DNA of 11,886 bases from CAYRHJ01 sp964424105 (GTDB lineage: Bacteria > Planctomycetota > Phycisphaerae > UBA1845). A program made the translations under genes and the position numbers. This document shows positions 6,381-11,886 of the stretch, piece by piece; position 1 is the first letter of the stretch; each line of letters opens with the position of its first letter. The notes beneath the pieces were generated by a model. It was not told the origin of the DNA, ran no database searches, and was given only the letters and a program-made list of their open reading frames with translations. The stretch is from the NCBI GenBank assembly GCA_964424105.1, contig CAYRHJ010000020.1:1-11886 (forward strand), given 5' to 3'.

Positions 6381-6424
6381 GAATCGTTTCTCCGGTGGCC
6401 TGGGGAAAATCCTCGCTTGCAAGG

Positions 6425-6456
6425 ATTATATCCTCTTTCGGGTTCAAATGGTCCAA
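6425..6456 (-). promoter_or_regulatory. Candidate promoter for the alpha/alpha-barrel gene
   Basis: On the minus strand a perfect TATAAT (6430-6425) stands about 45 nt before the ATG at 6380. TTGGAC (6456-6451) lies upstream, but with a 20-nt spacer, longer than usual. The -10 and its distance from the start are persuasive; the -35 is doubtful. Confidence 0.4.
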
Positions 6457-6687
6457 TCCCGTGAATATCATTAGGTGAAAATTTGCAATCGGTGTTCCCG
6501 CCAATTGGGGGACGGATGACGATGATGGTCTGCCATGGTTACAGACGCAAGTCCGCCAGCACAATCGGCGGATAAGTTCGTACGCAAACTCCTTCTGACC
6601 AAATTCCGTTCTTGACCCGTACCAAACCCTATGGTTTTTGAGTGTTAGGTTCTTCGCCATCGTAGCGCGAGCGGGATCGTCTCGATC

Positions 6688-6777
6688 GTCACTCCGGCGC
6701 AAGCCGGAGTCCAGCCAGCGTTTTACTGGATTCCGGCTTGCGCCGGAATGACGCTGCGGGCGTTCGCCGGAATGACG
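6688..6777. repeat. REP-pair element, second copy in mirror orientation
   Basis: Direct arm 6688-6714 (GTCACTCCGGCGCAAGCC...), 11-nt spacer, inverted arm 6726-6753 (CTGGATTCCGGCTTGCGC...), then a degenerate inverted arm to 6777. Reverse-complemented, this is the same order as at 31-120: degenerate arm, full arm, 11-nt spacer, inverted arm. Each full arm carries a perfect 8-bp hairpin: ACTCCGGC/GCCGGAGT in one and ATTCCGGC/GCCGGAAT in the other, a compensated C:G to T:A change. The 11-bp framing repeat of the first copy is not present here. Confidence 0.75.
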
Positions 6778-6837
6778 GGCTTCGTGCACGGGATTAACCC
6801 AGGACGCCAGCGAGAACGACCCGACCACGACAATGGC

Positions 6838-6869
6838 GTGGGGCGAACGAGTTGGCTGAGTCGCCCCAC
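6838..6869. other. 9-bp-stem hairpin
   Basis: GTGGGGCGA (6838-6846), 14-nt loop, TCGCCCCAC (6861-6869): a perfect stem. Only three T follow, so it is a poor intrinsic terminator. Its role is unknown; it could be a leader structure of the channel mRNA if transcription starts upstream. Confidence 0.4.
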
Positions 6870-6919
6870 TTTCGATCCGTCGAGAATACTGAAAGACCCC
6901 GTACCAAACCCCAACCGGT

Positions 6920-6934
6920 TGGACAGTTTGTCCA
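6920..6934. promoter_or_regulatory. Short dyad upstream of the channel gene
   Basis: TGGACA-gtt-TGTCCA, perfect 6+6 with a 3-nt centre. It lies just before GATACACT (possible weak -10 TACACT at 6938-6943), about 110 nt upstream of the channel start. A -35 at normal spacing is not seen, so this is a candidate operator at best. Confidence 0.25.
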
Positions 6935-7046
6935 TGATACACTAGCATGTCACGGAGTCGAACGACACCGATCGGGCGTAACGAACTTCAAGGATCGTCC
7001 GTCAGAATTCGACGTGTTTGCAAAGTCCGCATCACAAGGGAAGCGT

Positions 7047-9110
7047 ATGAAGCGACAGGTACGGGCATGCGGATGGTTCCTTCTGATCTTGCCGGTGATG
7101 GCGCTCGCCCAAGACCCGCCGGCCGCTAAACCACAAACCAACGGAGCCAAGGATAAGCCGGCTGCGGAAACCGGCACCGCGGAAAAGCTGAGTGACGCCG
7201 AGCGCATCACTCACTTGCAAAGTGCCGTCGATCAGAATGAAAGCGTTCTGGCCGAGTTGCAGCGGAAGCTCAACGATCCCGAAAGTGAATTCGCTCGCGC
7301 CGAGGTCGATTTCAAGAAACTGGACGAGCTGTTAAAGACTGCCAAGCGGGAAATCGAAGCATGGAAGCAATCCGGCGACAACGAAAAAGCCGCAGAAGCT
7401 GAAAAGGCGGTCACCGCGCTACAGCAACGATGGCAGCTTGCGAAGGATCGGTTTGATCTGGCCATTTCGGAGCGCCGCACGCTTCAGGAACAACGGGCGA
7501 CGATCGAAACAAAGATTCAGCAGGACAGGGCCGCCCTGAATCGATTCCTGGCGCCCGTCCAACCCAAGCCGGTGGATCCCGTCGTGCCGCCGACCGAAAA
7601 CCCGAACGCGACGACCGCCCCTCCTGCCGGTTCAACCGACGGGACGGCGGCGAAGGAGACGACCAACGGTAGCGGCCCCGTGACCCCGACGGTCACTCCG
7701 ACGGGTATTCCCTTGACACCCCCGACCTCATCGGCGGACCCGGCTGCAACGGCTCCTGCGAAACCCAAGCCCCCGGACAGAAAGCTGGTCGAGGCTCGCG
7801 AAGCAGCCGCTTCCAAGGAGACCGAAGCCGAGCAGGCTGCGGCGGAATTTCGATCCATCGAAGAACGTATCGCCACCTTGCAGAAGACGCTGGAGTCGGA
7901 GAGGCAACTGCTGGGAACGGCCCGAAAAAAAGTCGACAACGCCCGGGAAACGGAGCGCACGCTGACCGACCAAGCCGACAAGCTGGTCGACGATGGCGCT
8001 GCCCGCGCGGTGATACAGGAAACGCGCGCCAAGGTTCGTGAAGCCCGTCAACGCTCCCTCGAGTACCAGGCTGAATCTCGCCGTCACGTCGATCGATTGG
8101 ACCAGCTTCAGGATGATTTGGCCAAGCTCCAGGCGGAGCGCATTTCCGCGCTGGAAGAAGTCGAGACGAAGCAACTGGCTGCCGAAACCGCCCGAAAGCA
8201 GGTCGAACGCTTCGAAAACCCCTTCTCGGCGCACAACCTGTTCAAGTGGGGGGTGACCCATGGGCCGCGTGTGATCGCGATCATCGTGGTTATGGTCATT
8301 CTGCTCACCATGGTTCGGTTGATCGACGATCGCCTCGTCGGATTCATCGCGGGTCGGTCGGACCGCGGAACGGTCCTGGAGCGCGAAAACCGGGCGCGAA
8401 CGCTTGTCTCCGTATTCCACAGTGCAGCTCGCGTCGTCGTCATCGTCGGCGGATTGCTCATGGTGATTGCCGAATTCAGCCTCAACATCACGCCGCTGAT
8501 GGGCGGTGTGGCCGTCGTCGGTCTGGCCGTCGCCTTCGGCGCCCAAAACCTGATTCGAGACTTCTTCAGCGGGTTTATGATCCTTCTGGAGAATCAGTAC
8601 GGCGTGAACGACGTCGTCAGGATTGGTGAAAACTCCGGCTTGGTCGAACGCGTCACGCTCCGCCTGACCGTATTGCGCGACCTGGAGGGCGTCGTGCATT
8701 TCATCCCCAACGGAGAGGTGACCAACGTGCGGAACATGACCCACGGCTGGTCTCGCGCCGTCTGGAGCATCGGCGTGGCCTACAAAGAGCGCGTCGACGA
8801 CGTCATGAAGGTCTTGATGGAACTTGCCGACGAATTGCGACATGACCCGCAGTACGGCCCTCGGATCATGGGAGACGCGGAGATGTTGGGTGTGGACTCG
8901 CTGGGCGACTCGGCTGTGGTTATCAAGTTCATGATCAAGACGCAGCCTCTCCAACAGTGGAGCATCAAGCGGGAGTTGCTCCGCCGCATCAAGAACCGGT
9001 TTGACGAGCTGGGGATCGAGATTCCCTTCCCACAGCGCACCGTCTATCACCGCGTTGAGGAGGACGAGTCCGCCCGATTCGAAGTGCTGGCGTCCCGGGT
9101 GGAGCGCTAG
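7047..9110 (+). CDS. MscS-family mechanosensitive channel with long coiled-coil N-terminus
   Basis: Predicted mechanosensitive ion channel of the inner membrane, releasing solutes when membrane tension rises. The ATG at 7047 has AAGGGA just upstream and opens a signal peptide (WFLLILPVMALAQ). Residues 45-168 and 246-390 are charged, Ala/Glu/Gln-rich coiled coils, presumably periplasmic, joined by a Pro/Thr-rich linker (171-244). Then come a TM at about 405-425, a second at about 458-478, and the MscS pore helix with its hallmark small-residue face (GGVAVVGLAVAFGAQNLIRDFFSG, about 486-509). The cytoplasmic beta domain follows (FIPNGEVTNVRNMTHG, 552-567), then the C-terminal alpha/beta part ending near 660 (IEIPFPQRTVY). 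At 687 aa it is far longer than minimal MscS and recalls the MscK/MscM type, but with only two or three TMs. It ends 6 nt from the convergent otsB. Confidence 0.9.
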   Translation: MKRQVRACGWFLLILPVMALAQDPPAAKPQTNGAKDKPAAETGTAEKLSDAERITHLQSAVDQNESVLAELQRKLNDPESEFARAEVDFKKLDELLKTAKREIEAWKQSGDNEKAAEAEKAVTALQQRWQLAKDRFDLAISERRTLQEQRATIETKIQQDRAALNRFLAPVQPKPVDPVVPPTENPNATTAPPAGSTDGTAAKETTNGSGPVTPTVTPTGIPLTPPTSSADPAATAPAKPKPPDRKLVEAREAAASKETEAEQAAAEFRSIEERIATLQKTLESERQLLGTARKKVDNARETERTLTDQADKLVDDGAARAVIQETRAKVREARQRSLEYQAESRRHVDRLDQLQDDLAKLQAERISALEEVETKQLAAETARKQVERFENPFSAHNLFKWGVTHGPRVIAIIVVMVILLTMVRLIDDRLVGFIAGRSDRGTVLERENRARTLVSVFHSAARVVVIVGGLLMVIAEFSLNITPLMGGVAVVGLAVAFGAQNLIRDFFSGFMILLENQYGVNDVVRIGENSGLVERVTLRLTVLRDLEGVVHFIPNGEVTNVRNMTHGWSRAVWSIGVAYKERVDDVMKVLMELADELRHDPQYGPRIMGDAEMLGVDSLGDSAVVIKFMIKTQPLQQWSIKRELLRRIKNRFDELGIEIPFPQRTVYHRVEEDESARFEVLASRVER

Positions 9111-9116
9111 ATCCGT

Positions 9117-9911
9117 CTATGGCGAGGCACGTGGGGATCGTTTGATCAGGGATTGTAGGAATATCCGGACCTCGTCCACGTCCCGCAATACGTAACGCGC
9201 TTGCGTGGGAAATCCGAAGGCACCGACGCGAATCCCCGCGCCGGTTTCCCGTAATTCCCGAAACGCGTCTTCATCGGTGTCGTCATCGCCGATATAAATG
9301 GGTAGAGTTGTCGAGTCGTTTACACCGAGCGCCTGAAGCACCCACGTCACCGCCCGCCCTTTGTCCCAGACCACGTCCGGCTGAAGTTCGAGGACCATCT
9401 TTCCGGTGCGTTTCCGCAGTCCTTTCGTCGCCTTCCAAGCGCTTGCGAACACTTCTTCAACCTGTGCGACGCGGTCCGGTCGAACCTGACGATAATGCAG
9501 GGCTACGGAATAGCGCTTGCGTTCGATCAGGGCCCCATCAATCGCCGGCACCGACTCGCGAAACATCGCTTCCGCCTCGTCAAGCGAGGAAAGATGTTGT
9601 TCCGCCTCGGCGAACCGGAATCGAAGACCGTCAGGCCCACAGATGTCGAATCCGTGTGACCCGGCATAGACCAGCCGCGGGAGATTCACCAACCGGCGCA
9701 CGTCGTCCAAATCGCGTCCGCTCACGACGGCCACCAGCGCCGTCGCCGCAAGTTGCTCGACGGTCGCTCGCATCAACGCCGACAGGGTGGCCAACTCCGG
9801 GATGCCCGCGATGGGAGTCAAGGTGCCATCGTAATCGAGAAACACCGCCAACCGTTCGGCTGTGGCGATGTTTTGAAGCAGTTTTGAATCATGCAATGCT
9901 GAATCGGTCAT
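9117..9911 (-). CDS. otsB: Trehalose-6-phosphate phosphatase
   Basis: HAD-superfamily phosphatase converting trehalose-6-phosphate to trehalose, the second step of the OtsA-OtsB pathway. With the ATG at 9911 it is 264 aa, normal for OtsB. HAD motifs: nucleophile and acid in FLDYDGTLTPI (D26, D28), motif II SGR (64-66), motif III Lys in WDKG (K184), and motif IV Mg-binding GDDDTDED (208-215). GSHGFDI (85-91) is typical of the family. The frame stays open upstream to an ATG at 10001, but those 30 residues are Arg-rich, unlike the family, and would cover the promoter region; the short form starts about 25 residues before motif I, as is usual. It is transcribed divergently from otsA, 268 nt away, and converges on the channel gene with a 6-nt gap. 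Confidence 0.95.
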   Translation of the reverse strand: MTDSALHDSKLLQNIATAERLAVFLDYDGTLTPIAGIPELATLSALMRATVEQLAATALVAVVSGRDLDDVRRLVNLPRLVYAGSHGFDICGPDGLRFRFAEAEQHLSSLDEAEAMFRESVPAIDGALIERKRYSVALHYRQVRPDRVAQVEEVFASAWKATKGLRKRTGKMVLELQPDVVWDKGRAVTWVLQALGVNDSTTLPIYIGDDDTDEDAFRELRETGAGIRVGAFGFPTQARYVLRDVDEVRIFLQSLIKRSPRASP

Positions 9912-10044
9912 GGTTGATTTGACACTCCATCGCCCACGGTGAACGGCAACGCGTCTAGCCTGGATTCTGCGCTGTCGCGTGCAAGCGATTGCGATGTCCA
10001 TCGACCCATAATCACGTTCGACATTCTGTACATCTATACTTCAT

Positions 10045-10081
10045 TTGTAGCGCCCGCCGTCGAATGTTAGAATAACGGCGG
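10045..10081 (+). promoter_or_regulatory. Candidate otsA promoter overlapping a 7-bp dyad
   Basis: TTGTAG (10045-10050) and TAGAAT (10068-10073) are exactly 17 nt apart; the -10 is one base from consensus while the -35 is weak. A perfect inverted repeat CCGCCGT (10054-10060) / ACGGCGG (10075-10081) brackets the -10 with a 14-nt loop containing it. That placement would suit an operator or a start-site hairpin in the otsB-otsA divergent region. The leader to ATG 10180 would be about 100 nt. Confidence 0.4.
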
Positions 10082-10170
10082 AACTACGCTGGTCCAGACT
10101 TGTCCAAACTTGGCTTGTCCTCGCGGTCAACGAAGATCACCGAACCAATTCCGCGTTTGTGCCGAAATAC

Positions 10171-10177
10171 AAAGGAG
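10171..10177 (+). promoter_or_regulatory. Ribosome binding site of otsA, tightly spaced
   Basis: AAAGGAG ends 2 nt before ATG 10180 and 5 nt before the adjacent TTG 10183. The spacing to the ATG is unusually short; initiation at the TTG would be better spaced. Either choice changes the protein by one residue only. Confidence 0.5.
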
Positions 10178-10179
10178 AA

Positions 10180-11757
10180 ATGTTGCCTCCCCACAAATCC
10201 AACTTAATCATCACCTCCAACCGCCTCCCGTGCGTTCTGGAACGCGGTGAAAACCCATCCGATTGGAAGACTCGTCCCAGCGACGGCGGATTGATCACGG
10301 CCATGGCGCCGGTGTTGCGGGACCGCGGCGGCGAGTGGATCGGTTGGGCAGGAACGTTGGAAGAGGACGGCATTGACGTGGCCTCCATCTTGGCTGACAG
10401 CCCGAAGGAATGGGGATATCGTTTGTCGCCGGTCATTTTATCCCGTGCCCAGCACGAAGGGTTTTATGAAGGGTTCGCCAATCAAATCATTTGGCCACTG
10501 TTCCACAGCCTCAACGAGCGCTGTCGATTCGCCCCGCGTTTTTGGAAGATGTATCAGGAGGTCAATCTCAAGTTTGCGGACGCGATTTTGAAGCAAGTCG
10601 GGAACAATGCGCCATTCATCTGGATTCACGATTATCACCTGATGCTGGTGGCGGAGGAGCTGGGGCGCAAGGGCATCAAGTCCCGTATCGGGTTCTTTCT
10701 GCATACCCCTTTTCCGCCGCCGGGCATGTTTCTGAAGCTGCCCTGGCGTGCGCAGATTCTCCGAGGCCTGCTTTCCTACGATCTGATCGGCTTTCAGACC
10801 TACGGAGACCGTCGCAATTTCGTGGAATGCCTTCGAGTTCTGATACCCGGATACAAGGTCCGCGGTCGCGGGCGGGTGCAGGTGGCGACCACTCGTCGCG
10901 GTGAAACAGGCTTGGGCGTGTTCCCGATCAGCATTGACTACGACGAGTTCGCCAACGAAGCGGTCAGCGAAGCCGTTAACGAAAGCCTCGATTCCCTTCG
11001 CGTGGACTATGCGAATCGCAAGGTGATTCTCGGGGTTGATCGTCTCGATTATACCAAGGGCATTCCCAGTCGCCTGAAGGCCTTCGGCATGGCCTTGGAG
11101 CGCTTTCCAGAACTGCAACGGCGGATCACCTTCATTCAAGTGGTCGTGCCCAGTCGTTCCAACATCGATCACTATCGCACACTTAAGGAGGACATCGACG
11201 AACTGGTGGGCGAGATCAACGGAACCTACACGCGTCAAGGATGGGTTCCGATTCATTACGTGTTTCGCTCGCTGAGCCGTGTCGAACTGCTGGCGCTGTA
11301 CCGCCGCGCGGACGTCTGCCTGGTCACTCCGCTCAACGACGGCATGAACCTGGTGGCCAAGGAATACTGTGCGTGCGACGTGGAGGAGTCCGGCGTGTTG
11401 ATTTTGAGCGAGTTCGCCGGAGCGGCGGCGGAGTTGCATCGCGGCGCCCTGCTGGTGAACCCCTATGATCGAGAGGGCATCGCCGACGCCATCAAGACGG
11501 CGCTCAACATGCCGTTAGACGAACGCAAGGCGCGGATGCAGCGGATGCGTCGATATATCCGCCACCACGACGTTTACGAATGGGTGGACTCGTTTCTGAA
11601 AGCCAGCGCACAACGCGGGTTAGATGAATTTCCCGTGGGGGACCAACTTTCCGAAGACCAGCCAGCCGACGATTGGGGATACCAAAACGAAATCTCGCTT
11701 CACGAACGGGTGAACCCCATCCTTCCGGATGCCCCCCAAACCGATCCGCCGATTTAG
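10180..11757 (+). CDS. otsA: Trehalose-6-phosphate synthase
   Basis: GT20 retaining glycosyltransferase making trehalose-6-phosphate from a nucleotide-activated glucose (usually UDP-glucose) and glucose-6-phosphate. Family motifs by residue: NRLP (14-17), GGLITAM (36-42, donor loop), ANQIIWPLFH (100-109, substrate Trp), WIHDYHLM (148-155, Asp/His), FFLHTPFPP (172-180), GVDRLDYTKGIP (285-296, the phosphate-binding R288 and K293), and NDGMNLVAKE (386-395, D387/E395 contacting the donor). All key residues are present. The domain ends near 480; a 45-residue acidic, Pro-rich tail follows with no known role. ATG 10180 gives 525 aa. AAAGGAG lies only 2 nt before it, so the TTG at 10183 or the GTG at 10159 remain possible; the last would put the ribosome site inside the gene. 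Divergent from otsB rather than in one operon with it. Confidence 0.96.
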   Translation: MLPPHKSNLIITSNRLPCVLERGENPSDWKTRPSDGGLITAMAPVLRDRGGEWIGWAGTLEEDGIDVASILADSPKEWGYRLSPVILSRAQHEGFYEGFANQIIWPLFHSLNERCRFAPRFWKMYQEVNLKFADAILKQVGNNAPFIWIHDYHLMLVAEELGRKGIKSRIGFFLHTPFPPPGMFLKLPWRAQILRGLLSYDLIGFQTYGDRRNFVECLRVLIPGYKVRGRGRVQVATTRRGETGLGVFPISIDYDEFANEAVSEAVNESLDSLRVDYANRKVILGVDRLDYTKGIPSRLKAFGMALERFPELQRRITFIQVVVPSRSNIDHYRTLKEDIDELVGEINGTYTRQGWVPIHYVFRSLSRVELLALYRRADVCLVTPLNDGMNLVAKEYCACDVEESGVLILSEFAGAAAELHRGALLVNPYDREGIADAIKTALNMPLDERKARMQRMRRYIRHHDVYEWVDSFLKASAQRGLDEFPVGDQLSEDQPADDWGYQNEISLHERVNPILPDAPQTDPPI

Positions 11758-11792
11758 CCCGACGCCTCGATCAACGGTCGCACGCACCCGGC

Positions 11793-11833
11793 GGGTGGCC
11801 CATGTCCTTTGGACATGGGGGAGCCGATGATTT
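11793..11833 (+). repeat. GGGTGGC hairpin element, copy D
   Basis: 41-bp unit: head GGGTGGC, perfect hairpin CCCATGTCC-TTT-GGACATGGG, then GGAGCCGATGATTT. It is identical over all 41 bp to copy E and homologous to copy A apart from compensated stem changes. It starts 35 nt after the otsA stop, and its hairpin could cap the otsA transcript, though there is no T-run directly after the stem. Confidence 0.85.
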
Positions 11834-11845
11834 ACGTTCCGTGGT

Positions 11846-11886
11846 GGGTGGCCCATGTCCTTTGGACATGGGGGAGCCGATGATTT
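11846..11886 (+). repeat. GGGTGGC hairpin element, copy E
   Basis: Exact 41-bp repeat of copy D after a 12-nt spacer (ACGTTCCGTGGT), giving a 53-bp period. It runs to the last base of the window, so the array may continue beyond it. Confidence 0.85.

Larger units (their letters stand above)
6381..7046. other. Non-coding divergent region, 666 bp
   Basis: Between the minus-strand alpha/alpha-barrel gene and the plus-strand channel gene I see no convincing coding sequence; the open frames here are made of repeat translation. It holds the TATAAT box near 6425, a small hairpin (TCCGCC-N9-GGCGGA, 6552-6572), a REP pair (6688-6777), a 14-bp direct repeat CCCGTACCAAACCC at 6616-6629 and 6898-6911, a 9-bp-stem hairpin (6838-6869), and a short dyad (6920-6934) ahead of the channel gene. 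Confidence 0.7.

Noticed and set aside
7728..9050. Minus-strand frame of 440 codons opposite the channel gene
   Set aside because: His/Asp/Val-rich antisense product of a clear MscS sequence; no independent evidence.
9912..10001. N-terminal extension of OtsB from the ATG at 10001
   Set aside because: The 30 extra residues are Arg-rich and unlike the family, and the short start gives the usual distance to the HAD nucleophile motif.
10438..11439. Minus-strand frame opposite otsA
   Set aside because: otsA has every GT20 motif in frame; the antisense frame is a by-product of codon composition.
11793..11886. CRISPR array of two 41-bp repeats
   Set aside because: The 12-nt spacer is far too short, the same unit occurs dispersed and diverged elsewhere, and no cas gene is present.

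Overview
The window looks like a chromosomal segment of a moderately GC-rich Gram-negative bacterium, most likely a planctomycete (Planctomycetota). This is an inference. It rests on PEP-CTERM (exosortase-sorted) proteins, a secreted squalene-cyclase/prenyltransferase-fold protein, weak or absent Shine-Dalgarno sites before several genes, and abundant dispersed hairpin repeats. No rRNA, tRNA, phage or CRISPR locus is visible.

Left end (1-1750): repeat-rich and decayed. A secreted PEP-CTERM protein gene (minus strand) is broken by a one-base frameshift at an 11-C homopolymer. Upstream of it lies a 5'-truncated paralogue, cut off exactly at a small hairpin repeat. Repeat families here are (i) a GGGTGGC-headed hairpin (three copies here, two more at the right edge), (ii) a GTCATTCCGG-type REP pair framed by 11-bp inverted repeats, and (iii) a six-copy 15-bp tandem repeat just before the next gene.

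Middle (1749-6380): housekeeping or accessory metabolism. On the plus strand are an extended short-chain dehydrogenase (NAD-dependent epimerase/dehydratase) and a small dimeric alpha/beta-barrel (ABM-like) protein. Converging on them from the minus strand are an M42-like metallo-aminopeptidase, a small three-TM membrane protein, and a secreted alpha/alpha-barrel protein with squalene-cyclase-type QW repeats.

A 666-bp non-coding divergent region (6381-7046) follows. It holds a second REP pair, in mirror orientation to the first, plus other dyads.

Right half (7047-11757): an osmotic-stress module. It contains an MscS-type mechanosensitive channel with a long periplasmic coiled-coil N-terminus, trehalose-6-phosphate phosphatase (otsB, minus) whose stop lies 6 nt from the channel stop, and the divergently transcribed trehalose-6-phosphate synthase (otsA, plus). 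OtsA makes trehalose-6-phosphate and OtsB dephosphorylates it to the compatible solute trehalose. The channel would release solutes on hypo-osmotic shock. After otsA the window ends in two perfect 41-bp tandem copies of the GGGTGGC hairpin element.

The least ordinary content is the repeat biology: two hairpin families whose copies differ by compensatory base-pair changes, one of which sits on the breakpoint of a truncated gene, and a homopolymer that switches the sorting signal of a surface protein in or out of frame.
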